From Gemmatimonadaceae bacterium (lineage in GTDB: Bacteria > Gemmatimonadota > Gemmatimonadetes > Gemmatimonadales > Gemmatimonadaceae), in assembly GCA_025358925.1 (NCBI GenBank), contig JANYHT010000039.1, forward strand, positions 62,001 to 126,000: a stretch of 64,000 nucleotides of DNA. The letters run 5' to 3'. Below are positions 54,527-63,234 of this stretch, one piece after another; within the stretch, counting starts at the first letter, position 1, and the number at the start of each line of letters is the position of its first letter. Both the position numbers and the translations under genes were made by a program. The notes beneath the pieces are model-generated. The model did not search any database. It saw only the letters and a program-made list of their open reading frames with translations, and was not told the DNA's origin.

Positions 54527-57196
54527 GTGACGCGCAACGTGTACTCGTTTGGCAATGGTACGGCCGATGGTACACGCGAGATGAAAACAACACTCGGCGG
54601 CAAAGGGGCAAACCTTGCCGAGATGACCAATCTTGGTGTACCAGTCCCGCCAGGGTTTACCATTACGACCGCGCAGTGCGTGACGTACTTGGATGATCGA
54701 CGAATTGCGCCCGCATTGCGCGAGGAAGTCGCGGCCGCGCTGGCGCAGCTTGAATTAGCCAGCGGAAAAGTGTTCGGCGACGCAAGAAATCCGCTGCTGG
54801 TGTCCGTGCGCTCTGGTGCCGCCGTGTCGATGCCCGGGATGATGGAAACCATTTTGAATCTCGGGTTGAATGACGAGACGGTGGCTGGACTCGCCGCAGC
54901 CAGCGACAATCCGCGCTTCGCGTTCGATTCGTATCGTCGTTTTCTACAGATGTACGCCGATGTGGTGCTCGAGGTCCCAATGCATTCGTTCGAGCAATTG
55001 CTCGGTGCGAAGCGCATCACCCAAGGTGTGACGACGGACGCCGAACTCAGCGCGGATGCCCTACGAGCGCTTGTGCAGGAATACAAGCAATTAATTCGAC
55101 GGGTCACTGGTGCCGACTTCCCGACGGATCCAAGCGCGCAGCTTTGGGGAGCAATCGAAGCGGTCTGGCGTTCATGGACGCTAAAAAAGGCAATCGACTA
55201 TCGTCGGGTGAACGCTATTTCGCACACGCTTGGCACTGCGGTGAATATCGTGTCCATGGTGTTTGGGAACATGGGTGATGATTCGGGCACTGGTGTGGCG
55301 TTCACGCGTGATCCATCCACTGGCGAACGACGTTTCTATGGCGAGTTCTTAGTCAACGCGCAGGGCGAAGACGTGGTGGCTGGCATTCGCACACCGTTGC
55401 ACATCGACGAAATGGCGCAGCATCTCCCCGCTGCGCACACGCAACTGATGGAGACACAGAATCTGCTCGAGCGACACTTTCGCGATATGCAGGATATCGA
55501 ATTCACCGTCGAGCGCGGCACGCTCTATCTGCTGCAAACGCGAACGGGCAAGCGCACGACGGCGGCGGCGCTGCGCATTGCGACGGACATGGTTGAAGAA
55601 GGACTCATCGAACAGAAGGACGCTGTGCGCCGCTTACAACCCGCGCAGCTTGACCAGTTATTGCATCGCGTGATCAGTCCGTCCGTCCGTGCAACGGCTA
55701 TCGCGACTGGGTTGCCGGCAAGTCCCGGCGCCGCCAGCGGCATCGCGGTGTTTGATCCCGACGCCGCCGAACAGCGTGCGGCGAAAGGTGAGTTGGTGAT
55801 TCTCGTGCGCGACGAAACCACGCCGGAAGATTTTCATGGCATGGTGGCCGCGCGTGCAATCCTCACGGCGCGCGGCGGCATGACCAGTCACGCGGCGGTC
55901 GTTGCGCGTGGCATGGGGAAATGTGCGGTCGTTGGCTGCACAGCGCTCGAGATTTCGCATGAGCATCGGCGGCTCAGCGTTGGCGGCGTGGTCGTGAACG
56001 AAGGCGATTGGATTACACTCGACGGTTCCACTGGTCGCATATTCCTCGGCGAGCTACCGATGGTGCCAAGTGAAGTCATGCGCGTGAACTCTGGTGTGCT
56101 CAATGCGAAGGACTCGCCCACTTATCAATCCTTCTCACGATTGATGACGTGGTCTGACGAGTATCGACGATTGCGTGTGCGCGCGAACGCTGACACACCG
56201 CGTGACGCACGCGTGGCGCGGAACTTCGGTGCGGAAGGGATTGGCTTGTGTCGCACGGAGCACATGTTCTTCGAAGGTGAACGCATTCTAGCGATGCGCG
56301 AGATGATCGTTGCGCGCGATTTGAGCGGTCGTCGACGTGCGCTTGAAAAACTATTGCCGATGCAACGCGGAGATTTCGAAGGTATTTTTGAAGCAATGGA
56401 CGGCCTGCCCGTCACAATTCGATTGCTCGATCCGCCGCTACACGAGTTTTTGCCGCATGGCGGTGAAGAGTCCACCATGTTGGCCAAATCGCTGGGTCTC
56501 ACGCGCGCCGAGCTTGGACGCGTTGTGGAAAATTTGCGTGAGACCAATCCCATGCTCGGGCATCGCGGCTGTCGGCTCGGCATCGTCTATCCAGAAATCA
56601 CGGATATGCAGGCACGCGCGATTTTTGAGGCAGCAGTGAAGGCCACGCGACGTGGCTTCGATGTGCAGCCAGAAATCATGGTACCCTTAGTGTCGGACGT
56701 ATCGGAGCTGCGTCATCAGCGTGCGGTGATTGAACGCGCGGCCGAATTGGTAATGGATGCGATGGGTGAACGCATTCCATACCTCATCGGCACCATGATC
56801 GAGTTGCCGCGCGCCGCACTATTAGCCGACGAGATTGCGGCCGACGCAGATTTCTTTTCGTTCGGCACCAATGATCTCACGCAGACAACGTACGGCTTAA
56901 GTCGCGATGACGCGGCTCGCTTTCTTCCGCAGTATCTCGAGCAAGGAATTTTCGCCGAAGACCCCTTCCAAGTGCTCGATACGCGAGGTGTCGGTAAGTT
57001 GATCAAGTGGGCCGTGCGCGACGGTCGTGACACGCGTCCCGGACTCAAGGTGGGTATTTGTGGTGAGCATGGTGGTGAACCGCAGTCGGTCGCCTTTTGT
57101 CATCAAGTGGGCATGGACTACGTCTCCTGTTCCCCATATCGCGTGCCGATAGCTCGGCTTGCGGCCGCGCACGCCGCGTTGGCGGACGCGCGATAG
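54527..57196 (+). CDS. ppdK: Pyruvate, phosphate dikinase
   Basis: GTG 54527 gives 889 residues, the normal PPDK length. The N-terminal nucleotide-binding part starts LGGKGANLAEMTNLGVPVPP, the phospho-histidine is in GGMTSHAAVVARGMGKCAVV, and the C-terminal PEP/pyruvate barrel has GLCRTEHMFF, RLLDPPLHEFLPH, GTMIELPRAALLADEIA and FSFGTNDLTQTTYGLSRDDA. It interconverts pyruvate and phosphoenolpyruvate with ATP/AMP/PPi, so it can consume the PPi released in biosynthesis. It is 33 bases after purF and ends just before a shared terminator. Confidence 0.97.
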   Translation: MTRNVYSFGNGTADGTREMKTTLGGKGANLAEMTNLGVPVPPGFTITTAQCVTYLDDRRIAPALREEVAAALAQLELASGKVFGDARNPLLVSVRSGAAVSMPGMMETILNLGLNDETVAGLAAASDNPRFAFDSYRRFLQMYADVVLEVPMHSFEQLLGAKRITQGVTTDAELSADALRALVQEYKQLIRRVTGADFPTDPSAQLWGAIEAVWRSWTLKKAIDYRRVNAISHTLGTAVNIVSMVFGNMGDDSGTGVAFTRDPSTGERRFYGEFLVNAQGEDVVAGIRTPLHIDEMAQHLPAAHTQLMETQNLLERHFRDMQDIEFTVERGTLYLLQTRTGKRTTAAALRIATDMVEEGLIEQKDAVRRLQPAQLDQLLHRVISPSVRATAIATGLPASPGAASGIAVFDPDAAEQRAAKGELVILVRDETTPEDFHGMVAARAILTARGGMTSHAAVVARGMGKCAVVGCTALEISHEHRRLSVGGVVVNEGDWITLDGSTGRIFLGELPMVPSEVMRVNSGVLNAKDSPTYQSFSRLMTWSDEYRRLRVRANADTPRDARVARNFGAEGIGLCRTEHMFFEGERILAMREMIVARDLSGRRRALEKLLPMQRGDFEGIFEAMDGLPVTIRLLDPPLHEFLPHGGEESTMLAKSLGLTRAELGRVVENLRETNPMLGHRGCRLGIVYPEITDMQARAIFEAAVKATRRGFDVQPEIMVPLVSDVSELRHQRAVIERAAELVMDAMGERIPYLIGTMIELPRAALLADEIAADADFFSFGTNDLTQTTYGLSRDDAARFLPQYLEQGIFAEDPFQVLDTRGVGKLIKWAVRDGRDTRPGLKVGICGEHGGEPQSVAFCHQVGMDYVSCSPYRVPIARLAAAHAALADAR

Positions 57197-57225
57197 CACA
57201 CCGCCACGGTTCGCCACCGAAACGC

Positions 57226-57257
57226 AAACGCCCCGTCGATTTCTCGGCGGGGCGTTT
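57226..57257. terminator. Bidirectional terminator between ppdK and tmRNA
   Basis: A perfect ten-base inverted repeat (AAACGCCCCG / CGGGGCGTTT) encloses a 12-base loop. The A-rich left arm and T-rich right end give a short U-run on both strands. It lies 30 bases after ppdK and 12 bases beyond the tmRNA 3-prime end, which points at it from the other side. Confidence 0.75.
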
Positions 57258-57268
57258 GGTCGCACTAG

Positions 57269-57626
57269 TGGAGGTGAGGGGAATCGAACCCCTGTCCGAA
57301 ACTAGATCGACTTCAGCGTCTACGTGCGTATCCCATTGATTGAGGTCTCCGTCCGCTGGCCAACAGGAAGCCCACGGCCGAACAAGTCGACTAAGTTTTC
57401 GCCCCGCTGCGGCCGACACACCGCAGGACTAGCCCAGATTTTCGATACCCGTCACGCCGCCCCGGGCGGGCTTCATGTCGGGCAGACGCCTACGTAACTA
57501 CGAAGTTACGCGGCGAGCGCCAGGTTGTTGTTGGCGATTGTGATTTTCCCGAGTGTTTAGCCAGGTTCTCGAGGACCTGAGCACGCAACCAAAGCTTCAC
57601 CAACCCCGTCGAAGCCAGTCACCCCC
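57269..57626 (-). ncRNA. ssrA: Transfer-messenger RNA (tmRNA)
   Basis: On the minus strand the 5-prime end GGGGGTGACTGGCTTCGACG and the 3-prime end with T arm GGGGTTCGATTCCCC and CACCTCC pair as a seven-base acceptor stem (one G-U). The length is about 358 bases and CCA is not encoded. An internal open frame at 57535-57506 encodes the tag ANNNLALAA followed by TAA, with a hairpin (TAACTTCGTAGTTA) right after the stop, as usual. tmRNA rescues stalled ribosomes and marks the product for proteolysis. It lies between ppdK and dusB. Confidence 0.95.
57506..57535 (-). other. tmRNA tag-peptide reading frame
   Basis: Nine codons GCC AAC AAC AAC CTG GCG then CTC GCC GCG and TAA read A-N-N-N-L-A-L-A-A. 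The LALAA end is the degron recognised by ClpXP-type proteases. The resume codon is taken as GCC because tags normally start with Ala or Gly. Confidence 0.85.
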
Positions 57627-57700
57627 CAACTGCACCCGCTACCAGTCGCTGCATCGCCAGACCCCGCGACCGGCCTCCACACCACATCCAGCCCCATCTC

Positions 57701-58759
57701 TTACAGATACTGTAAACTGTCAACGGAAGTTCCCGCAACCCAATCCCGGTTCTCCGCCGCCGCCCGTTCGCGATACATCTCGAAGTTCTCAAGATATGTC
57801 GAGAAAATTTTTTCCACCTCCGCAAAATCTTTCACTTGATGCAACAATTTTCGCAAATCTGCCGAATTGGGAAGTCCCTTTACATACCATCCCAGGTGTT
57901 TCCGAAATTCTAGGGCCGCGCCAATCGGGTCAACTTCGTATTGCTGCACCATACGCGCATGAGCCAACGCGACCGCAAACCGCTCCGCAACGGACGGCGT
58001 CTCAGGCAAGGCCTCGCCGTCCAGCAGTGCGCGTGTCTGACGGAAAATCCATGGTTGCCCATATGAACCGCGGCCGATCATGATCCCATCACATTGCGTG
58101 TGATCCCGCATGCGTTTCGCGTCGAGCGCGGTTTTAATATCTCCGTTACCAAGCACTGGAATGTCGAGCGCCGCTGTCACCGCCGCAATTTCATCCCAAT
58201 TGGCCATGCCCGTGTACATCTGCGTTCGTGTTCGCGCATGTAACGCCAGCACGCGAGCGCCCGCGTCTTGGCATCGCAACGCAATGCCGACGGGGTCGCG
58301 CATCTCCTCACTCCATCCGCTACGAATTTTGCACGTGACCGGCAGTGGCGTCGCCTTCGACACCGCGCGCAAAATTTCCTGTACCAAATCAAGGTCGCGC
58401 AAACATCCGGACCCACCGTTGCGGCGCACCACTTTCTTCACTGGACAGCCAAAATTTATGTCGACAAAATCTGGCTGGAACAGGTCGGTCACCACTGCGG
58501 CCGCATCCGCCATCGCGGCTGGATCAGCGCCAAAAATTTGCACGCCAATTGGTCGTTCCTCTGGCGAAAAGCGTAATTTGTCCATCGTGGCATCATTCTC
58601 GCGCCGAATTCCCTCGGCGGACAAGAACTCGGTGACCACCACATCCGCGCCGTGCTCGTGGCACAATCGACGAAACGGCGATTCCGACACCCCGGCCATG
58701 GGCGCGAGATACATCGGAACCGCGTTTGGTGTGCGAAACGGGAACGACTTGAAAGCCAT
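57701..58759 (-). CDS. dusB: tRNA-dihydrouridine synthase (DusB-like)
   Basis: The 352-residue flavin enzyme has the N-terminal YLAPMAGVSESPFRRLCHEH, the active-site VDINFGCPVKKVVRRNGGSG, CKIRSGWSEEMRDPVGIALR, ALHARTRTQMYTGMANWDEI, PVLGNGDIKT and GIMIGRGSYGQPWIFRQT. It reduces uridines in tRNA D-loops. The bacterial DusB branch is the best fit. The last codons contain a perfect inverted repeat (TTACAG-N3-CTGTAA), probably by chance. ATG 58759 lies six bases after a -10-like box. Confidence 0.92.
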   Translation of the reverse strand: MAFKSFPFRTPNAVPMYLAPMAGVSESPFRRLCHEHGADVVVTEFLSAEGIRRENDATMDKLRFSPEERPIGVQIFGADPAAMADAAAVVTDLFQPDFVDINFGCPVKKVVRRNGGSGCLRDLDLVQEILRAVSKATPLPVTCKIRSGWSEEMRDPVGIALRCQDAGARVLALHARTRTQMYTGMANWDEIAAVTAALDIPVLGNGDIKTALDAKRMRDHTQCDGIMIGRGSYGQPWIFRQTRALLDGEALPETPSVAERFAVALAHARMVQQYEVDPIGAALEFRKHLGWYVKGLPNSADLRKLLHQVKDFAEVEKIFSTYLENFEMYRERAAAENRDWVAGTSVDSLQYL

Positions 58760-58765
58760 AGGTCA

Positions 58766-58794
58766 AAGTTAGCCGTGGCATTGGACCCGGGCAA
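58766..58794 (-). promoter_or_regulatory. Possible dusB promoter
   Basis: Read on the minus strand, TTGCCC (58794-58789), a 17-base spacer and TAACTT (58771-58766) precede the dusB ATG by six bases. The -10 box is the same hexamer as before truA. The match is weak to moderate; a start at the ATG itself would follow. Confidence 0.35.
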
Positions 58795-58803
58795 CGCAAT
58801 CGT

Positions 58804-58831
58804 TTGACAGGACTTGCACCACGATTATCAT
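58804..58831 (+). promoter_or_regulatory. Strong sigma-70-type promoter of the PtsN-like gene
   Basis: TTGACA (58804-58809, perfect -35) and TATCAT (58826-58831, one mismatch to TATAAT) are spaced by 16 bases. The ATG at 58840 is eight bases after the -10 box, so the transcript should start within two bases of the start codon and be leaderless. Confidence 0.75.
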
Positions 58832-58839
58832 CCAAGGCT

Positions 58840-59292
58840 ATGGAACTGCGCGAGTTCTTCTCAGAAGATGCCGTCCAGCTCGAGCTACAAGGCACGAGCA
58901 AAGACGAAGTGCTTAAGGAACTTATCGGGCTACTGAAGCTCGATGAGAAGGCCGAAGGCATGTTGTTCAAGATGCTCAAGCGTCGCGAAAATCTCGGCTC
59001 AACTGGGATTGGCCGCGGTATCGCGATTCCACACTGCCGGTCGCTCGTCGTCAACCGATTGCGCGTCGCATTTGGTCGGAAGCGCAACGGCGTGGATTTC
59101 AAGGCCATCGACGATAAGCCGGTGCACTTCCTGTTTCTAATCGTTGCGCCGCCGCTCGAAGTCTCCAATCAATATCTGCCGGTCCTCGGCAAAATTGCAC
59201 AATTTAGCAAAGAGAGTGACGTGCCAGCGCGGTTACTCGACGTTGCCACGCCAGCGGCGTTTATGGCCCTGTTAGAAGAGAAACGCGTCTAG
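58840..59292 (+). CDS. PTS IIA (PtsN/EIIA-Ntr-like) protein
   Basis: ATG 58840 gives 150 residues; an upstream in-frame TTG lies inside the promoter. The phosphorylatable His is in TGIGRGIAIPHCRSLVVNRL, with VHFLFLIVAPPLEVSNQYLP later, as in EIIA-Ntr proteins. No transporter subunit is nearby, so a regulatory PTS (controlling metabolism or potassium) is likely. It is more PtsN-like than the 29576-30046 homologue. Its 3-prime end overlaps the convergent kinase gene by four bases. Confidence 0.88.
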   Translation: MELREFFSEDAVQLELQGTSKDEVLKELIGLLKLDEKAEGMLFKMLKRRENLGSTGIGRGIAIPHCRSLVVNRLRVAFGRKRNGVDFKAIDDKPVHFLFLIVAPPLEVSNQYLPVLGKIAQFSKESDVPARLLDVATPAAFMALLEEKRV

Positions 59293-61874
59293 TAGACGGC
59301 ATCTGAAGTGGTACGATCGAGTGCCTGTCGCACCGCGTGGAGCAGTTCGTGATTCGCGAACGGTTTTGCGAGAAATGCGACGGTTTGGCCTTCAATACCT
59401 TGCAGTAACACATCGTCGTCAGCGTATCCGCTCATATAAAGTACGCGCAGTGTCGGTTGTATCACGCGTAACCGATTGGCCATTTCTGGACCGCCATTGC
59501 CGGGCATTACCACGTCGGTCAGCAGCAACGTGGGATGCTCCCGCAACAAACGTACGGCCTGCTGGGGATCCGCACCCGTCGTTGAGAGCACGCGATATCC
59601 GGCGCGGCTCAGGACAACTTCAACACTGCGGCGCACAGCGTCATCATCCTCCAACAGCAGAATGCATTCATTGCCGCCGCGCACCTCACGAGAAGGCATC
59701 GCGACGGCCGGAATTGCGTGCTCACCCGTCACCGCCGGTAGCGTGATCGTCACGCGAGTCCCCTGCCCAAGCGAACTCTCGATTCGCGCGTTGCCGCCAG
59801 CACCAGTGACGATACGGTACACCATAGCAAGTCCAAGTCCGGTACCGCGTCCGCGCTCCTTCGTGCTGAAGAATGGTTCGAAGGCTCTCACTTGAACGTC
59901 TGCAGACATCCCAATCCCTGTATCCTCGACGGTGAGTTGCATAAAGCGCGACGTACTGTTGTCTTCAATAAGTCGCGTACGCACCGTTAGAGTACCGCCC
60001 CGCGGCATCGCGTCGCGTGCATTCGCCGCGAGGTTCATCAGCACCTGCTCCAATCGACCGCGATCGAACATAATCGGCGCGATCACCGGAGCAAGCACCA
60101 ACTGCATCGTGATGTGTTCCCCTATGACGCGATGCAGCAGGAGTTCTACTTCGCGCAATACGACGTGCACATCGAGTCGGACATCCTCGACGACTTGTCG
60201 ACGGCTGAACACCAAAATTTGTTGCGTTAAATCTGCCGCACGTCGTGCGGCACGCAAAATTTCTTCGCTTTCACTCGTTGGCGATGATGAAGGATACTCC
60301 TCACGCAACAATTCCGCGTTGGTAATGATCGCTGTGAGATAATTATTGAAATCGTGCGCGATACCTCCCGCAAATGAGCCAAGCGCTTCCATTTTTTGCG
60401 ACTGACGCAGTGCTTCACGAGATGCCTCCAACGCCCGCTGCGCTTCGTGGCGTTCTGTCAGGTCGATCATCAACGCCACAACAATAGACGATCCCTCTCG
60501 ACGAAACGCGCCGAGCACCATCTCCACTTCGCGTTCGGAACCGTCGGCTGCCTGCTGCCACCACGTGCCCTCTGGCTGTATCATTTGAGGCGACGGAGGT
60601 GGCAAGCGGTGCAAGCGGTCGTGCTCGCGTGCTGCGAAGAGATCGGTGACCCGATGACGCGCGATCGCCGCGTGCGCAATGCCGTAAAATGTCAACGCGG
60701 CGTCATTCATACTCTGGAGATGTCCAGTGTCGTGCAGCCACGCGACCAACGGTAGCGGATTTGTGTTGAAGAGTTGTCGGTAGCGCTCTTCACTTTCTTC
60801 GAGCGCATGCTCGCGATCCTCCGCCGCGTCCGCGAGCTGATTTAACGTGCGTGCCAATACTCCCACTTCATCGTCGGCGCTCATGTGCGAACGATGCCCG
60901 CGTTCCCCGGCGGTGAGTGCACGAGCGTCTGCCGTAAGCGCAATGATCGGTCCAGAAATACGACCGGCAATAACCACGGCAATCAGCACACCGAGTAGCG
61001 TTGCCAGCAGCGCGAGCACCGCGTCGCGCACGAACTGTTGCTGCGCGATGAGCAGCGTCGCACTGGTGGGAATGCCGACGTAGAGAAATGCATTGATCGA
61101 CGGCACCGCAGCGTGTCCAACAAGGCGTTCCGTGCCATCAATCGATGTTACCGTTCGCGCAGCATCACTCGACGTCCAGTTGCGCTGTAGCTCAGCGTTG
61201 CTCGCAAAAGTTCGCTCGCTCCACGAATCCATATCTGCACTGCGTAACAGCACACGCCCCTGACCGTCCATCAGCGTGATGACGGAATTCTTCGGCAGAT
61301 CGCTGGCCATACGCATCACGTCAATCGAATCCATGAGCATAGCCGCGCCCATAACGCCCGAAACCTGTCCACGCGCGTCTCGCAGTGGAATGGCGAACGG
61401 AAAAACGAATGGTGCTCCAGGAAAAATTTTGGATCGACGCGCGGCGGCAACGGCGACAGTGCGCGTCTCTGCCGCACGGTGTACGAGTTCACGCGCATCG
61501 ACAGGCAGGCGCGCTGCATCGGGGGTCGGTGCAACCAGACCCCCGCGCCAATATCCTGCCGTATCAACGAGCCACACATTGGAGAACTGCGACCCGTCCG
61601 TCTGAAATAGCGCTCGAAGAATTGAATCGTTACGCGCAATTGAGCCGTGGACGTCGAGCAAATGTGAGACGCTGGAGAGCAGAACGCCTGAGCGTTCAAA
61701 CTCAGTACTCAATGATCGCGCCGCGCCAACTGCAGCAGCGCGACTACGCTCCGACAATGCGCGTTGTTCTGTGTGCAAGCGCTCGACCGCGCGAAAACCG
61801 GCAAACGCTGCGAGCGGAATCGCGAGACTGCAGGCCATGAAAAACAGGCGTTCACGAATACTTAGGCGTCGCAA
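59289..61874 (-). CDS. Membrane hybrid sensor histidine kinase
   Basis: The 861-residue protein has two membrane helices (about residues 8-27 and 285-307) flanking a periplasmic Cache-like sensor, a HAMP linker, a PAS domain around residues 365-475 (EERYRQLFNTNPLPLVAWLH), HisKA with the phospho-His in GSFAGGIAHDFNNYLTAIIT, an ATPase domain (NLAANARDAM, DTGIGM, GTGLGLAMVYRIV) and a C-terminal receiver with phospho-Asp in TLLLTDVVMPGNGGPEMANR. It senses an unknown external signal. The start is TTG 61874, which gives a basic N-terminus; ATG 61838 would cut into the first helix. Confidence 0.9.
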   Translation of the reverse strand: MRRLSIRERLFFMACSLAIPLAAFAGFRAVERLHTEQRALSERSRAAAVGAARSLSTEFERSGVLLSSVSHLLDVHGSIARNDSILRALFQTDGSQFSNVWLVDTAGYWRGGLVAPTPDAARLPVDARELVHRAAETRTVAVAAARRSKIFPGAPFVFPFAIPLRDARGQVSGVMGAAMLMDSIDVMRMASDLPKNSVITLMDGQGRVLLRSADMDSWSERTFASNAELQRNWTSSDAARTVTSIDGTERLVGHAAVPSINAFLYVGIPTSATLLIAQQQFVRDAVLALLATLLGVLIAVVIAGRISGPIIALTADARALTAGERGHRSHMSADDEVGVLARTLNQLADAAEDREHALEESEERYRQLFNTNPLPLVAWLHDTGHLQSMNDAALTFYGIAHAAIARHRVTDLFAAREHDRLHRLPPPSPQMIQPEGTWWQQAADGSEREVEMVLGAFRREGSSIVVALMIDLTERHEAQRALEASREALRQSQKMEALGSFAGGIAHDFNNYLTAIITNAELLREEYPSSSPTSESEEILRAARRAADLTQQILVFSRRQVVEDVRLDVHVVLREVELLLHRVIGEHITMQLVLAPVIAPIMFDRGRLEQVLMNLAANARDAMPRGGTLTVRTRLIEDNSTSRFMQLTVEDTGIGMSADVQVRAFEPFFSTKERGRGTGLGLAMVYRIVTGAGGNARIESSLGQGTRVTITLPAVTGEHAIPAVAMPSREVRGGNECILLLEDDDAVRRSVEVVLSRAGYRVLSTTGADPQQAVRLLREHPTLLLTDVVMPGNGGPEMANRLRVIQPTLRVLYMSGYADDDVLLQGIEGQTVAFLAKPFANHELLHAVRQALDRTTSDAVY

Positions 61875-61878
61875 TCCG

Positions 61879-63234
61879 CTACCGCTCCACCACGAGACGT
61901 GCGATCGGTGCGCGCAGACGACTGACGACGCGTGCCGACTGCATCAACGCCGCAGCCGCCAGTCCAGCCACGAGACCAATCCACAGTCCTCGCTCACGCA
62001 ACGGCGTGGTAAAACCGAGATACACGCCAAGTGGTATCCCTACACCCCAGAACGCGACCAGGTGGAGAATTGCGGGCACGCGCGTGTCGCCCGTACCGCG
62101 TAGGACGCCGCCAGTGACTGCCTGCAACCCATCGAACACTTGAAACATACCAGCCAGTGGAATGAGTGAGACTGCCACCGCAACCGTTGCAGTTTCGTGC
62201 GTATAGATCGTGGCGAGCCACGTTGGGGCGCTTAAGAATACGGCCGCACTCACGCACATGAAACCGGTGCCGCAGGCAATCGCCGCCAAGGCATCACGAC
62301 GCGCGGCAATCATGTCACCGCGACCAATCGCACGTCCAACGACCGTGGTCGCCGCACCGGAAATTCCGAGCGGCACCATAAAGGTGAGTGACGCCATGTT
62401 GAGCGCAATTTCGTGCCCCGCAAGCGTCGCAGTACCGAGCCATCCCATGAAGAGCGTCGTCAATCCAAACGCGAACGACTCAAAAAAGAACTGTGTCCCA
62501 ATCGGTGCGCCAATGCGCAGTGTGCGTTGCAGCGGTAGCCATGCTGTCGCTTCCGGATGCCACGGTCGCAGCACGTTGCGCAGCGCAGGCCACGCAATCA
62601 CGAGCGTAAGTACCGCCATGACCCACATGGCAAACGCCGTTGCATAGCCAGAGCCAATAACGCCGAGTCGCGGGGCGCCAAAATGACCAAAAACGAGAAG
62701 CCAGTTGGCGACGAGATTCACAATATTCGCAACGAACACCGCAACCAGCACAGGAGTAATGCGTCGCATGGCCTGCAGCGTTTGACGCAGCACCGCGAAC
62801 GCGAAAAACGGCAGTACGCCGATCGCACGACGGCGCATGTACAGCGCCGTGTCGCGTGCCACCTCGCTCGGCTGTCGTAGCGCACCGAGGACAAATTCTC
62901 CAGGCATGAGCACGAGTGTGACCAACACGGCCAATCCAAGCGCGATAAGCAACCCTCGTTGCACCGCGCGCGCAGCGTCCTCGTGTGCACCAGCGCCGAT
63001 GGCTTGGGCGACAATTGGGTCAATGGCGAGCAATAGCCCCATACCAAAGATACTAACGTTGAAGAAGTACAAATTTCCCAACGCAACGGAGGCAATCGCG
63101 GCGCCGCCGAGGCGTCCAACCATCAGCGTGTCAACGACACCCATGGCTTGCATTCCAACAAAAATGAGCACGATTGGTGCAGCGAACCGTGCCATATCGC
63201 GCAGGTCGGGACCCCACGCGACCAAGCGCTTCAA
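61879..63234 (-). CDS. MATE-family multidrug/toxin efflux transporter
   Basis: TTG 63234 overlaps the stop of the upstream gene (TTGA) and gives 451 residues with 12 predicted membrane helices. Typical MATE segments are APIVLIFVGMQAMGVVDTLM, VGRLGGAAIASVALGN, MRRRAIGVLPFFAFAVLRQT and GISGAATTVVGRAIGRGD. It exports cationic compounds using H+ or Na+. The substrate is unknown. The longer upstream frame to 63327 is not used because it lies inside the amidohydrolase gene and lacks membrane-protein character. Confidence 0.9.
   Translation of the reverse strand: MKRLVAWGPDLRDMARFAAPIVLIFVGMQAMGVVDTLMVGRLGGAAIASVALGNLYFFNVSIFGMGLLLAIDPIVAQAIGAGAHEDAARAVQRGLLIALGLAVLVTLVLMPGEFVLGALRQPSEVARDTALYMRRRAIGVLPFFAFAVLRQTLQAMRRITPVLVAVFVANIVNLVANWLLVFGHFGAPRLGVIGSGYATAFAMWVMAVLTLVIAWPALRNVLRPWHPEATAWLPLQRTLRIGAPIGTQFFFESFAFGLTTLFMGWLGTATLAGHEIALNMASLTFMVPLGISGAATTVVGRAIGRGDMIAARRDALAAIACGTGFMCVSAAVFLSAPTWLATIYTHETATVAVAVSLIPLAGMFQVFDGLQAVTGGVLRGTGDTRVPAILHLVAFWGVGIPLGVYLGFTTPLRERGLWIGLVAGLAAAALMQSARVVSRLRAPIARLVVER

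Noticed and set aside
57701-57715. Perfect inverted repeat TTACAG-N3-CTGTAA upstream of tmRNA
   Set aside because: It coincides with the last codons of dusB and has no second copy or promoter alignment that I could see; chance is enough to explain it.
57553-58083. 176-codon plus-strand frame
   Set aside because: It overlaps the 5-prime part of tmRNA and the end of dusB and translates to Pro/Arg-rich nonsense.
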